Part shown: piece after piece, positions 1 through 14,244 of the stretch | Layout of the letters: every line of letters begins with the position of its first letter | Position numbering within the stretch: position 1 is the stretch's first letter | Assembly (NCBI RefSeq): GCF_025144995.1 | Contig: NZ_CP102250.1 | Location: 1,550,001 to 1,614,000, forward strand | Direction: 5' to 3' | Length of the DNA: 64,000 nt | Source of the DNA: Alistipes indistinctus YIT 12060 | Lineage (GTDB): Bacteria > Bacteroidota > Bacteroidia > Bacteroidales > Rikenellaceae | Program-made: the position numbers and the translations under genes | Notes under the pieces: model-generated | The model's database searches: none | Told to the model about the DNA's origin: nothing | The model's input: only the letters and a program-made list of their open reading frames with translations

Positions 1-2411
1 ATCAGCTTTCGCAGTTCATGGACCAGACCAATCCGCTGGCCGAAATGACGCACAAACGCCGTCTGTCGGCCCTCGGTCCCGGTGGTCTGTCGCGCGAACG
101 CGCCGGTTTCGAGGTGCGCGACGTACACTATACGCATTACGGCCGTCTCTGCCCGATCGAAACTCCGGAGGGACCGAACATCGGTCTGATTTCGTCGCTG
201 TGCGTCTATGCGAAGATCAGCGACATGGGCTTCATCGAAACCCCCTACCGCAAGGTAGAGGACGGCGTCGTGGATCTCAAGAACAGCGATGTCGTTTACC
301 TGAGCGCCGAAGAGGAGGAGGGTCTGGTCATCGCACAGGCGAATGCCCCGCTCGACGATAAAGGCCATTTCCTGAACGCGGATAAGATCAAGGCGCGTTA
401 CGAAGGCGACTTCCCGGTAGTAACCGATAAAGAGGTAAACCTGATGGACGTCGCGCCGAACCAGATCGCATCGATCGCGGCCAGCCTGATCCCGTTCCTC
501 GAGCACGACGACGCGAACCGCGCGCTGATGGGTTCGAACATGATGCGTCAGGCCGTACCGTTGGTAATGCCCGAGGCACCGATCGTCGGTACCGGCCTGG
601 AAGACGACATGATCGGGGACAGCCGCATTCAGATCGTTGCCGAAGGTAACGGCGAGGTTGTTTTCTCAGATGCTACCCAGATTCAGGTCAAATACGAACG
701 TACCGACGAAGAGAAGCTCGTCAGCTTCGATCCCGAGGTAACGACTTATAACCTTCCGCGTTACCGCAAAACCAACCAGAATACGTCGATCACCCTCAAA
801 CCGATCGTCCGCAAGGGTGAGCAGGTAACCAAGGGCCAGATCCTGACCGAAGGCTATTCGACGCAGAAAGGCGAGTTGGCACTGGGACGCAACCTGAAAG
901 TGGCTTTCATGCCGTGGAAGGGTTACAATTTCGAGGACGCCATCGTGATCTCCGAACGGATGATGCGCGACGACATCTTCACTTCGGTGCATGTCGACGA
1001 GTACATCATGGAGGTGCGCGACACGAAACGCGGCGTCGAGGAACTCACCTCGGATATCCCGAACGTGAGCGAAGACGCCACCAAGGATCTCGACGAAAAC
1101 GGCATTATCCGCATCGGTGCGAACATCAAACCAGGCGATATCCTGATCGGTAAGATCACGCCGAAAGGCGAAAGCGATCCGTCTCCCGAGGAGAAACTGC
1201 TCCGTGCGATCTTCGGCGATAAAGCGGGCGATGTGAAGGATGCCTCGCTGAAAGCACAACCTTCGCTCTTCGGCGTTGTCGTGGACAAAAAACTGTTCAG
1301 CCGGGCCAACCGTGACGGCAAAAAGAGCAAAGCCGCAGAAAAGGCACAACTCGAAAAGCTCGACATGGCGTTCAACGAACAGGCCGAAGTCCTGCGCAGC
1401 CGCCTTCTCGAAAAACTGGCCGTCCTGCTCAAAGACAAGACGACCGCCGGTATCCGCGACTACTTCGGCGTGGAGATCGTTGCCAAAGGCACCCGTTTTA
1501 CGCAGAAAATGCTCGGGGAGATCGACTTCCTGAACGTAGCGGCGGACAAATGGACGGGCGACGCCCATTTGGATTCGCTGGTGGAAAAGACGATCAACAA
1601 CTATATCATCAAATACAAAGAGGCTGATGCCGTGCTCAAACGCGACAAGTACAACCTCACCAACGGTGACGAACTGCCCGCCGGCATCATCCAGCTTGCG
1701 AAAGTTTACATCGCGAAAAAGCGTAAACTCCGCGTGGGCGATAAAATGGCCGGCCGCCACGGTAACAAAGGTATCGTGGCCAAGGTGGTGCGCGACGAAG
1801 ATATGCCGTTCCTCGAAGACGGTTCGATCGTCGACATCGTGCTGAACCCGTTGGGTGTGCCTTCGCGTATGAACCTCGGCCAGATTTACGAAACCGTGCT
1901 CGGTTGGGCCGGCCGTGAATTGGGACTGAAGTTCGCCACGCCGATTTTCGACGGGGCATCGCTCGAACAGATCAACGAGTACACCGCACAGGCAGGCGTA
2001 CCGCGCAGCGGCCGCACCTACCTCTTCGACGGCGGTACGGGCGAACGTTTCGACCAGCCGGCGACAGTGGGCGTGATCTACATGCTCAAACTGGGCCACA
2101 TGGTCGATGACAAGATGCACGCCCGCTCGATCGGTCCGTACTCGCTCATTACGCAGCAGCCCCTCGGCGGTAAAGCGCAGTTCGGCGGTCAGCGTTTCGG
2201 TGAGATGGAGGTGTGGGCGCTCGAGGCATTCGGAGCCGCCAACATCCTGCAGGAGATCCTGACTATCAAGTCCGACGACGTAATGGGCCGTGCCAAAGCT
2301 TACGAAGCGATCGTCAAAGGCGACAACCTGCCGCAAGCCGGTATTCCCGAATCGCTCAACGTGCTGCTGCACGAACTGCGGGGTCTGGCCATCAGCGTCA
2401 AGCTGGACTAA
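1..2411 (+). CDS. rpoB: RNA polymerase beta subunit, C-terminal two thirds (5' truncated by window)
   Basis: Catalytic beta subunit of RNA polymerase. The reading frame is open to the window edge, with codons before the first internal ATG (QLSQF), so the gene starts upstream. The first visible residues are the rifampicin-resistance region; Q, D, H and S stand at the positions equivalent to E. coli 513, 516, 526 and 531, the rifampicin-sensitive state. Further on are the conserved blocks with [12 protein letters not shown] and, near the end, [21 protein letters not shown], which contacts the beta-prime subunit and clamp. The protein ends with a short LKLD-type tail. It lies 148 bases upstream of rpoC on the same strand, as in the usual rpoBC operon. 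Identification is certain; only the N-terminal part is missing. Confidence 0.98.
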   Translation, partial: QLSQFMDQTNPLAEMTHKRRLSALGPGGLSRERAGFEVRDVHYTHYGRLCPIETPEGPNIGLISSLCVYAKISDMGFIETPYRKVEDGVVDLKNSDVVYLSAEEEEGLVIAQANAPLDDKGHFLNADKIKARYEGDFPVVTDKEVNLMDVAPNQIASIAASLIPFLEHDDANRALMGSNMMRQAVPLVMPEAPIVGTGLEDDMIGDSRIQIVAEGNGEVVFSDATQIQVKYERTDEEKLVSFDPEVTTYNLPRYRKTNQNTSITLKPIVRKGEQVTKGQILTEGYSTQKGELALGRNLKVAFMPWKGYNFEDAIVISERMMRDDIFTSVHVDEYIMEVRDTKRGVEELTSDIPNVSEDATKDLDENGIIRIGANIKPGDILIGKITPKGESDPSPEEKLLRAIFGDKAGDVKDASLKAQPSLFGVVVDKKLFSRANRDGKKSKAAEKAQLEKLDMAFNEQAEVLRSRLLEKLAVLLKDKTTAGIRDYFGVEIVAKGTRFTQKMLGEIDFLNVAADKWTGDAHLDSLVEKTINNYIIKYKEADAVLKRDKYNLTNGDELPAGIIQLAKVYIAKKRKLRVGDKMAGRHGNKGIVAKVVRDEDMPFLEDGSIVDIVLNPLGVPSRMNLGQIYETVLGWAGRELGLKFATPIFDGASLEQINEYTAQAGVPRSGRTYLFDGGTGERFDQPATVGVIYMLKLGHMVDDKMHARSIGPYSLITQQPLGGKAQFGGQRFGEMEVWALEAFGAANILQEILTIKSDDVMGRAKAYEAIVKGDNLPQAGIPESLNVLLHELRGLAISVKLD

Positions 2412-2559
2412 GGTGCTTAGCCGGAAGGCTGCAGCCGGAAGCAGAAACAAAAGCAAAAGGCACGGGGAGCGTTCATCGTCTCCCGAACCGGTTTCCTGCC
2501 CCGGAGTCGCACCGCACACGGCTGACGAAGTTTGATGAATAAATAAAAGGAGTAAAAAT

Positions 2560-6822
<4,263 letters not shown>

Positions 6823-6847
6823 ATAATTTCCTTGCATACATATTGTT

Positions 6848-6881
6848 AAGAAGGCGGGACCATGGATGGCCCTGCCTTCTT
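6848..6881 (+). terminator. rho-independent terminator of rpoBC
   Basis: An inverted repeat pairs AAGAAGGC with GCCTTCTT, extended by a GGG/CCC pairing across one bulged base, followed by TGCTTT. It begins 25 bases after the rpoC stop codon. The T-run is imperfect. Confidence 0.75.
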
Positions 6882-6976
6882 GCTTTGGATTCGGCCGGTC
6901 CTCCGAATCAGCCAAATCTGCTAATCTTCAGCAGACGTTTACCGGTATCGAACAAAACCGATAAGAACAGGATTAC

Positions 6977-9433
6977 TTACCCTTTCAACGATTTCACCGC
7001 ATTGGTCGTGGCAACCCGGTAGCTTTGGAAAGTCACTGTCAATACGGTCAGGATCAGTACCAGCAACAGCGGGACAACAAAAACCCAAATACGGATCGGT
7101 GCCCGGTACGCAAAACTCTCCAGCCATTTATGTATTCCGAACCAAGCCAGCGGAACCGACACGACGAAACAAATGAGAACGATTTTCACGAATCCCGAAT
7201 TGAACAGCATCAACACTTCCGGAACGGTAGCACCGAACACGCGCCGTACGGCAATCTCCTTGCGTCTGCTTTGCGCTTCGAACATCACGAGGCCGAATAC
7301 CCCCATAATTGCGAGCAGCACTGCAATCAGGCTGAATAAAATCACGATTGTCCCCTGATTCCGGGTCTTTTGGTACAAGGCGTCCATCGCTGCATCCAAG
7401 AAATCGATTTGGGGAGGATAGACCGGATCGAGTTCCTCTAACGTAACCCGGATGTGGTCAATGGCTGCCAGCGGGTTACCAGTGACCTTGACATACGAAT
7501 AGCCATACGGTTTATCATACCGGTAGTGTCCCGGCGAAGCGACCCACAATCCGAGCGGCTCGATCGGGCGGTATAAAGATTCGAAATTGATATCCTTAAA
7601 GACCCCCGCAATGCGGACCGTCGTACGGTAATCCAAGAAAGTATCCCCGGCAATTTTCCGATAATCCGCACTTGTCTTTTCTCCTCGCTTCCCGGCCGAA
7701 ACCGAAGCCAACTCTTTCGCAGCCGTTTCATTGACAATGCAGACGGCATGGCCCGCTACCGGCATTTCATCTCCAGGCCGGAAATCCCGGCCGGCTACGA
7801 TAGGAATGCCCATCACGGCGGGGAAGTTATGTGAAACCCCGATCCAATACTGCGTTAACCGCTCGTTTTGATAATAATAGGCAATATGGGCTTTCCCCTC
7901 ATCCCGGACAAATTCATCTTCGGCAAACGCCACATCGACAATTCCGGCATGTCGGATCAGCTTTTGGCGGAACAATTCACTCTTTGCGCCGGTTCCCGGC
8001 GAAAGCCTTACCTGCAGGATATGCTCCTTATCAAAACCGACATCGGTACGGCTCACATAACGGTGCTGGAGCTGTATCACGAAGGCGCAAATAATGAGCA
8101 CGATAGACACCACGTATTGAAAACCGATCAATGCCTTCCGCAACATTTTGGCACGCCCGGTCGCCGCAAACGAGCCGTTGAGAAGCATGACCGGAGGGTA
8201 TGCCGTCATATGCCACGCCGGATAGAGTCCGGCTATCGCTCCCACAATCAAAGCCAGCGCGAAAGTCATCCCCACCAACGGCAAATGGTCCGAAAGCGAC
8301 AGCCCGTTACCAAGCAAACGGTTCAACAACCCGTGCCTGAAGACGACCGACGTGACCAGCAAGGCCAGCAGATAGGCCGTAACGGTCATCATAATCGCTT
8401 CCGAAACAATATTCCTGCGAATGGTACCGACGGAACATCCCAACACTTTTTGTGTATTGATGCCCCTGATGCGGGCAGGCGTCAGCGCAACCGAAAAATT
8501 GACATAGTTGACAACAGCCACCACCAGGATCAGCACAGCCACCACCAGGAGGATATCGGTCAGCTGTTTGTTCCCGCCGGGAGCGGTATCGCCCTTGGCT
8601 TTCTCGGCAAAATAGAGATCGGTCAACGGCCGGAACCGGATTTTATGGATAACTAGTCCGGAAAGCAACTCCCGGTTCTTTTCGGTCAGGGTTTCCGCCA
8701 AAGTTCCGGCCCGGGCAGGGTCTTCCAACAAAACATAGGCCCGGTATCCTCCGGTATACCACTCGTGCATCATCTCCTGCGGAGGAATACCCGAATAGAT
8801 GACGTTCCGGATCCGGGAGTTTTCAGGAAAATTCCGATACACACCACCTACATACAACACCGCGTTTAGCTCCTGATTGGCCGATACTTTTATTTTACCT
8901 CCCGCACTCAATGCATCCAGCAAAACGATCGGCTTACCCACGGCGCTCTCTTTACCAAAAAATTTCCGGGCGACGCTCTCCGGAATCAATACCTGATCGG
9001 GGTCGGCAATCGCCTTCACATTCCCTTCCAGGATATCGAAATGGATTACATCCGTAAATCCGGGCGTAATGCGATCTACCTTCTCATAATACACCAATTC
9101 TCCGGGATGGGCGCCCGGAGACATCGGCACCCCCGGCCCAAATGCGTAATCCATGAAAATACCGTAAGCCCGGATTTGCGGGGATCCGGAAAAGAGGTGT
9201 TCGAACAATACCCGTGCATAACCATCCTCCCAGGTATTATTGTCCCGCAAAAACTCGACTTTAAAAATATGTTCCTTGTTCGGGTGGTAGTTATCATAGT
9301 TATACTCGTTCCAAGTATGCAGCACAATGACCAGAAAGGCCGTGAAAGCCAGCGCAAGCCCCAGTAAATTGAGGATAGCGGCCGTCTTGAAACGCTGCAA
9401 TGCCTTCAACGAAATCTTAAAAAAACGGATCAT
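6977..9433 (-). CDS. ABC transporter permease, FtsX/MacB-type, two FtsX domains
   Basis: An 818-residue inner-membrane protein of the FtsX-like permease family, common in Bacteroidetes and usually paired with a MacB/LolD-type ATPase. The N-terminal segment has a short basic start and one membrane helix (about residues 20-40), then a large periplasmic MacB_PCD-like domain (about 60-270). Next comes a first three-helix FtsX block (about 285-420), a second helix near 435-455, another periplasmic domain, and a C-terminal FtsX block with the conserved FGLVMFEAQSRRKEIAVRR stretch (about residues 705-723). Such permeases move lipids, peptides or signals rather than small nutrients; the substrate cannot be told. 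No ATPase gene is adjacent, so its partner is elsewhere. It stands alone on the minus strand between rpoC and a sugar operon. Confidence 0.9.
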   Translation of the reverse strand: MIRFFKISLKALQRFKTAAILNLLGLALAFTAFLVIVLHTWNEYNYDNYHPNKEHIFKVEFLRDNNTWEDGYARVLFEHLFSGSPQIRAYGIFMDYAFGPGVPMSPGAHPGELVYYEKVDRITPGFTDVIHFDILEGNVKAIADPDQVLIPESVARKFFGKESAVGKPIVLLDALSAGGKIKVSANQELNAVLYVGGVYRNFPENSRIRNVIYSGIPPQEMMHEWYTGGYRAYVLLEDPARAGTLAETLTEKNRELLSGLVIHKIRFRPLTDLYFAEKAKGDTAPGGNKQLTDILLVVAVLILVVAVVNYVNFSVALTPARIRGINTQKVLGCSVGTIRRNIVSEAIMMTVTAYLLALLVTSVVFRHGLLNRLLGNGLSLSDHLPLVGMTFALALIVGAIAGLYPAWHMTAYPPVMLLNGSFAATGRAKMLRKALIGFQYVVSIVLIICAFVIQLQHRYVSRTDVGFDKEHILQVRLSPGTGAKSELFRQKLIRHAGIVDVAFAEDEFVRDEGKAHIAYYYQNERLTQYWIGVSHNFPAVMGIPIVAGRDFRPGDEMPVAGHAVCIVNETAAKELASVSAGKRGEKTSADYRKIAGDTFLDYRTTVRIAGVFKDINFESLYRPIEPLGLWVASPGHYRYDKPYGYSYVKVTGNPLAAIDHIRVTLEELDPVYPPQIDFLDAAMDALYQKTRNQGTIVILFSLIAVLLAIMGVFGLVMFEAQSRRKEIAVRRVFGATVPEVLMLFNSGFVKIVLICFVVSVPLAWFGIHKWLESFAYRAPIRIWVFVVPLLLVLILTVLTVTFQSYRVATTNAVKSLKG

Positions 9434-9609
9434 GCGTAAACGTACTGTAGTTTCACTTCAAGTTTGTCGGCATTGATACGGTCAACAAACGAGCCATTCG
9501 CATATACATTTAACTTGCAACTCATTATCCAATAACAAGAAAAAACGGAAATGTAAATATTTTAGACACCAACGTAAAAATATCATACAATACGGACGAC
9601 ATGACAACA

Positions 9610-9637
9610 AAAGCGCCCCGGAGGTCCGGAGCGCTTT
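9610..9637 (-). terminator. terminator of the galM / sugar permease operon
   Basis: AAAGCGC pairs with GCGCTTT and CCGGA with TCCGG in the interior. On the minus strand the hairpin is followed by a T-rich run (TTTTGTTGT). It lies 78 bases beyond the stop of the minus-strand permease. Confidence 0.8.
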
Positions 9638-9714
9638 ATCAAAATCCATTCGGTGAGCCCATCCCGTCCTGACCTGCACAAGAGCAAGCCGACAGGACCC
9701 GACTGCATCCGGTC

Positions 9715-11034
9715 TTAATCCACCGGAATATTCTTGTTGACGTTCTTGCAGCCGATCAATGCGTAGTAAAGCATGTAGATCAGGGCCGCGAAGACGACCC
9801 AATAGCTGGCCATATAACCGAACAGGTCGGCTACACCGCCCTGGATCAACGGCAGGATACCGCCGCCGCAAACCATCACCATGAAGATGCCGGATGCCAT
9901 TGCGGTGTACTTGCCCAGCCCCTCAACCGCCAAGTTGAAGATGCCGCCCCACATGACCGAGGTGCAAAGACCGCACAGGATCAGGAACATGATACCGATG
10001 GGCACTTCAGCCAGACCGAACGAAATATCGGATTGGAACACCGGCATGTCGACCTTGATCGTTTCGGGCAGGAAAATAGCCAGTAATACGAACAACAGGC
10101 CCAACAGCGACACAAAGGTCAGCATCGCCTTGCTGGAGAATTTAGCGCCGAGGAAACCGCCGAACAGACGGCCGATCAGCATCAGGAACCAGTAAGTTCC
10201 GCAGATCGACCCGGCCAGGGCCGCTTCATACCCCAACCCCGGCACGCTGTCCACGGCATCGACAGGCGTCGACAGAAACAGGTTGACGAAGTTCGGAATA
10301 CCGACTTCGACACCCACGTAAAGGAAAATGGCAACCGCACCCAGAATAAAGTGACGGAACGAAAGTGCGCTGTGCGGATCCTTAACACCTTCCGCAGACT
10401 CTTTTTGCGCTTCGATCTCCTGTGCCGGTTCGGGAATCTGCATAAAATAGAGCACGATAAACGCCAGTGCGAAGATGCCGATCGCAATGAAAAGCGCCGG
10501 ATTCGCCTTGTTGATCGTGGCAGTGGCCACATTACCCATCAGGTAACCGACGAAAACCGGAACGATCGTAGCCGAAATCGAGTTCAGCGAGCCGCCGAAC
10601 TGGATCAGCTGGTTGCCCCGCTTACCGCCGCCGCCGAGCGTGTTCAACATCGGGTTGACCACGGTGTTGAGCATACACATCGAGAAACCGGCCACAAAAG
10701 CCCCCGTCAGGTAGATGGCAAAGGCCATGTTCTCCGGCACGATACCCGAGAAGAACTGCGTGCCTACGCCGACGATACCGACGGCAATCGCAGCCAAAGC
10801 GGTCTTTTTGTAACCGATCCGCTTGAGCAGCATACCGGCCGGAATGCCCATGAAAGCATAGGCGATGAAATTGGCGGCATTGCCCAGCTGCGACATCCAG
10901 TTGGGTACGCCGAACTGGTTCTTGATGATTACGCCGAGCGGATTGGTCAATCCGGTCACGAACGAAATCATCGCGAACAGCGCGAACATCATCGCGATGG
11001 GCAGCGCATAATTCTTGTGTTTTGCAGATTCCAT
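9715..11034 (-). CDS. sugar MFS transporter, FHS (fucose/glucose-galactose:H+ symporter) family
   Basis: A 439-residue inner-membrane symporter with about twelve predicted helices. The sequence is of the FucP/GluP branch (FHS family) of the major facilitator superfamily: the first helix region has FVTGLTNPLGVIIKNQFG, and the loop after helix 5 carries the family-typical NTVVNPMLN and a GNQLIQFGGSLN segment. Members import fucose, glucose or galactose with protons. It is the last gene of a three-gene minus-strand operon, 32 bases after galM, which interconverts sugar anomers. A galactose/glucose substrate is therefore the best guess, but it is an inference from context; no galK is in the window. 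Confidence 0.9.
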   Translation of the reverse strand: MESAKHKNYALPIAMMFALFAMISFVTGLTNPLGVIIKNQFGVPNWMSQLGNAANFIAYAFMGIPAGMLLKRIGYKKTALAAIAVGIVGVGTQFFSGIVPENMAFAIYLTGAFVAGFSMCMLNTVVNPMLNTLGGGGKRGNQLIQFGGSLNSISATIVPVFVGYLMGNVATATINKANPALFIAIGIFALAFIVLYFMQIPEPAQEIEAQKESAEGVKDPHSALSFRHFILGAVAIFLYVGVEVGIPNFVNLFLSTPVDAVDSVPGLGYEAALAGSICGTYWFLMLIGRLFGGFLGAKFSSKAMLTFVSLLGLLFVLLAIFLPETIKVDMPVFQSDISFGLAEVPIGIMFLILCGLCTSVMWGGIFNLAVEGLGKYTAMASGIFMVMVCGGGILPLIQGGVADLFGYMASYWVVFAALIYMLYYALIGCKNVNKNIPVD

Positions 11035-11066
11035 TTGCTAAGTTTTAGGTTAAATATTCCAAAGGG

Positions 11067-12122
11067 TTACTTGTCCGTTTCGAAACGGAAGACGATTTTC
11101 TCGTTGTACAATTCACCAGGACGCAACACGGTCGAAGGGAAATGTTCCCGGTTGGGGCTGTTCGGATAAGCCTGGCATTCGATCGCCACGCCGGCGCGGT
11201 TGGCGTACTCTCCGCCACTGATGCTCGTAGGACACCCCTGCAGGAAATTACCCGTATAGACATGTGCCGAAGGCTGCGTCGTCAGGATACGCATACGCCG
11301 ACCGCTCTCCGGATCGTACAGCACACCCGCTTCGCTCAGCTTGCCCTTCTCGTAACCGTCGATCGCCCAACTCTGGTCATAGCCGTGCCCGATGCGCAAC
11401 GGCTCGTAATCGGCATCGATATCGCGTGCGAGGGGTTTTGGCTCCGTGAAATCCATCGGAGTCCCCTTCACGTCGACCAACTCGCCGGTAGGGATGCAGT
11501 TCCGGTCGTACCAGAGGAATTTCGCCGCATTGAGCTGCAATTCCTGCTCCATCGCACGGCCCGCATGCTCACCCTTGAGGTTGAAATAGGCGTGGTTCGT
11601 GAGGTTGATGATCGTCGGGGCGTCGGTTCTGGCATAATAGGTAATCTCCAACTCGCAGGCATCGTTCCAGTCGTAGCACACCTCGGCGGTCACTTCGCCC
11701 GGATACTTGTCGTCCCCGTCGGGACTCACCAGCGAGAAGACCACCCGGTCGGTCTCGACCCGGCCGTCCCACACCTTATTGGCAAAACCTTTCAGGCCGC
11801 CGTGCAGATGCTGTCCACCGGAATTTTGTGCCAGCCGGTACTCCACTCCGTCGAGCGTAAAACGCCCCTCGCCGATCCGGTTCGCAAAGCGTCCCGGTGT
11901 TTTGCCCATATAAGGGCCATCGCCGAAATAACTTTCGAAACTGTTGTACCCGAGCGCCACATCGGCCAGGTTGCCGTTGCGGTCAGGCACATTGACGGCC
12001 ACGATCCCGGCCCCGATATTGCTCAGTTGCACCGATGCGCCGGTGCCGTTGGTCATCGTATAGAGGATCACGGCTTCGCCGTCGGGCGTAAAGCCCCATA
12101 TTTGCTGTTCAATACTGTTCAT
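11067..12122 (-). CDS. galM: aldose 1-epimerase (galactose mutarotase)
   Basis: Interconverts the alpha and beta anomers of hexoses such as galactose and glucose, feeding galactokinase or glucokinase. The 351-residue protein is full length and shows the family's catalytic pair: His177 in NLTNHAYFN and Glu315 in GVAIECQAYPNSPN. The substrate-binding block NRIGEGRFTLDG is also present. No signal peptide is seen, so it acts in the cytoplasm. It sits between a nucleotidyltransferase gene (36 bases upstream) and an FHS sugar permease (32 bases downstream) in one transcription unit. Confidence 0.95.
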   Translation of the reverse strand: MNSIEQQIWGFTPDGEAVILYTMTNGTGASVQLSNIGAGIVAVNVPDRNGNLADVALGYNSFESYFGDGPYMGKTPGRFANRIGEGRFTLDGVEYRLAQNSGGQHLHGGLKGFANKVWDGRVETDRVVFSLVSPDGDDKYPGEVTAEVCYDWNDACELEITYYARTDAPTIINLTNHAYFNLKGEHAGRAMEQELQLNAAKFLWYDRNCIPTGELVDVKGTPMDFTEPKPLARDIDADYEPLRIGHGYDQSWAIDGYEKGKLSEAGVLYDPESGRRMRILTTQPSAHVYTGNFLQGCPTSISGGEYANRAGVAIECQAYPNSPNREHFPSTVLRPGELYNEKIVFRFETDK

Positions 12123-12158
12123 CGTATCCGGTTTTAGGGTTAGGCACGGTCCGGAACT

Positions 12159-13073
12159 CTATTTCCAGAGCTTTTCGGGATAGTTCCCCGCCGCGATCAA
12201 TTTACGGATGCGCTCCACCACGGCCGGACGGTCTTCTTTATAGGTCACGCCGAACCATTGTGCAGGACAGTGCAGCACGCGCATCTGCGCCGTACCGTCG
12301 TTCACCAGTTTGTTGACCATCGTCGGAATGTAGAATTCCGATTTCGGATTGTCGATATTATCCTTCAGGTAAGAGCTGAAATACTTCTCAGAGTAGTCGA
12401 AATAGTCGGGCGTAAACCCGAACATGTTCATCGAAACGGGAGCCTTGCCATCCAACGGACGCATCTCGCCGTTCTCATCCTTGAACACGATCTTGCCATT
12501 GATCCGCTCGATGGAGGTCCGCTCGACCATCGAGGTCAGGTTGTTGTTGGCATCCACGCCGCATACTCCGCGCGACACGGCTCCGAAATCAGACAGCGTG
12601 TTCTGCACCTCGTAGCCGACCATGCAGTAGTGATTCTTCTGTCCGGCCACCGAACGCAGGTAGCGTCCGATCGTCTGGTAAGCCTCCTGACCGTAAAAAT
12701 CGTCGGCATTGATTACGGCAAAAGGCTCTTCGCGGATCACACCGGCAGCCATCATCACGGCATGGTTCGTTCCCCAGGGTTTGACCCGCTCGGCAGGCAC
12801 GGTAAATCCGGCGGGAAGTTTATCCAGCTCCTGAAATACAAAATCCACTTCGATCTGCCCGCCGAAACGCCCGGGAGTGAATATTTCACGGAATTCCTTT
12901 TCGAAAAGATGACGAATCACGAAGACGACCTTACCGAAACCGGCCCGGATCGCATCGTAAATCGAGTAGTCGATAATCGCTTCGCCGTTCGGGCCTACGC
13001 CGTCCATCTGTTTGAGCGAACCATAACGCGACCCCATCCCGGCCGCCAAAACCAAAAGTGTCGGTTTAACCAT
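12159..13073 (-). CDS. nucleotidyltransferase family protein, sugar-1-phosphate type
   Basis: A 304-residue cytoplasmic protein of the NTP_transferase fold. The N-terminus has the nucleotide-binding signature LVLAAGMGSRYGSLKQMD, and the central part has INADDFYG, the metal-binding aspartate pattern of this family. These enzymes join NTP and a sugar-1-phosphate to give an NDP-sugar; the size and the context with galM suggest UTP- or related glucose/galactose-1-phosphate uridylyltransferase chemistry, but the substrate is not proven by sequence. It is the first gene of the minus-strand sugar operon, behind a good Bacteroidetes promoter about 90 bases upstream of its ATG. Confidence 0.85.
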   Translation of the reverse strand: MVKPTLLVLAAGMGSRYGSLKQMDGVGPNGEAIIDYSIYDAIRAGFGKVVFVIRHLFEKEFREIFTPGRFGGQIEVDFVFQELDKLPAGFTVPAERVKPWGTNHAVMMAAGVIREEPFAVINADDFYGQEAYQTIGRYLRSVAGQKNHYCMVGYEVQNTLSDFGAVSRGVCGVDANNNLTSMVERTSIERINGKIVFKDENGEMRPLDGKAPVSMNMFGFTPDYFDYSEKYFSSYLKDNIDNPKSEFYIPTMVNKLVNDGTAQMRVLHCPAQWFGVTYKEDRPAVVERIRKLIAAGNYPEKLWK

Positions 13074-13164
13074 TTTTGTAAATATATGTGCTTTTATTTT
13101 TTACAAACCCGGGGAGGAAAGAATAATTCCGCTCCGGGACACGTTATTTCTCGTAAAGTCTACG

Positions 13165-13194
13165 CAAATTTACATTTTATAACTTACTTTCAAA
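13165..13194 (-). promoter_or_regulatory. promoter for the nucleotidyltransferase-galM-permease operon
   Basis: Read on the minus strand, TTTG (13191-13194) lies 18 bases before TAAATTTG (13165-13172), a match to the Bacteroidetes -33/-7 consensus. It is about 90 bases from the first start codon of the operon. Confidence 0.7.
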
Positions 13195-13258
13195 GTTTTT
13201 TCGCCGGAAAATAATTCGCCGCCGCCGGGCGGGCATGGAATTAGCCGGAGGATTTTAT

Positions 13259-13266
13259 TACCTTTG
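13259..13266 (+). promoter_or_regulatory. putative -7 element for the M23-dxr-rseP-radA run
   Basis: TACCTTTG matches the TAnnTTTG -7 consensus about 94 bases before the GTG start at 13360. No clear -33 TTTG was found at the expected distance, so this is a partial match. Confidence 0.5.
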
Positions 13267-13359
13267 TACGAAACTGTTTGAAGTTAAAGTTTTCCGCCGT
13301 GTACCGCCTTACTCGACGAATGCGGGCCGGGCGGGCAGCACTGCGCCAAACCAACGACC

Positions 13360-14241
13360 GTGAAGACCAACTTTAAGAATAGCTACCGCTACTTCATACG
13401 CCACCTGCGGGAGAAGCACCGCTTCAGCATCCGTAACCAGCACACCGATACCGAAGTGTGGTATATCTACATCAGCCCGCTGAACGTGCTGGCCGGACTG
13501 TTGGCCCTGGTGCTGGTCCTGTTCATCATCGTTACCACGACGGTCGCCTACACGCCGATCCTGGACTTCATCCCCGGATATCCGGGCAACAAGTCCCGCA
13601 CGATGCTCATCGAGAATATCATGCGCCTCGATTCACTCGAAAAAGAGATCAAGAACATGCAGATCTATAACGAGAACGTCGCGCTGATCATGGCCGGCAA
13701 AAATCCGGTCACGCGCAACGACATGCAGACCGCGGATTCGGCCTCCCGCAGCAAGAATCCGACGGTAGGCGCCATCATCGAAGACTCGATCCTGCGCAGC
13801 CAGATGGAGAATCCGGGAAGCGCTTACAGCATTAACAATCCCGACGCGGCCCGTAAAACGCTGCGCAGTGCGCTGGAGCTTTTCACCCCGGTCAAAGGAG
13901 TCGTCGCATCGAAGTTCGAGCCGAAAGAGGGAGCTTACGGCATCCGGGTAGTCACCACGGCCAACCAGCCGGTCATGGCTATCCTGGACGGGACTGTGAT
14001 CTCCTCGTCGTGGACGCCTTCCGACGGCTATGTGCTGTTCATCCAGCACAGCAACAACCTGACGTCGGTTTACCGGCACAACAACGAAGTGATCCGCAAG
14101 GTCGGCGACCGTGTACGCAGCGGTGAGATCATCGGCTATACGGGCAGTACGCAGCCCGATGCCGCAAAGAAGAATTTGTTTGAAATCGAACTGTGGCACA
14201 ACGGCACGCCCGTCGACCCGCAAAGTTATATCGTATTCTGA
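13360..14241 (+). CDS. membrane-anchored LytM/M23-family protein, apparently non-catalytic
   Basis: A 293-residue envelope protein: a basic cytoplasmic tail, one membrane helix at about residues 42-62, a linker with a short coiled-coil stretch, and a C-terminal LytM (peptidase M23) domain from about residue 180. Active M23 enzymes need HxxxD and HxH zinc ligands. Here the first is replaced (GAYGIRV where RHxGxDx is expected) and the HLHFE motif reads NLFEIE; only the VYRH histidine remains. It is therefore probably a regulator of cell-wall amidases, like EnvC or NlpD, rather than a peptidase. The start is GTG; no in-frame ATG occurs for about 80 codons and the membrane anchor needs this start. 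Only 3 bases separate it from dxr. Confidence 0.85.
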   Translation: MKTNFKNSYRYFIRHLREKHRFSIRNQHTDTEVWYIYISPLNVLAGLLALVLVLFIIVTTTVAYTPILDFIPGYPGNKSRTMLIENIMRLDSLEKEIKNMQIYNENVALIMAGKNPVTRNDMQTADSASRSKNPTVGAIIEDSILRSQMENPGSAYSINNPDAARKTLRSALELFTPVKGVVASKFEPKEGAYGIRVVTTANQPVMAILDGTVISSSWTPSDGYVLFIQHSNNLTSVYRHNNEVIRKVGDRVRSGEIIGYTGSTQPDAAKKNLFEIELWHNGTPVDPQSYIVF

Positions 14242-14244
14242 CCC

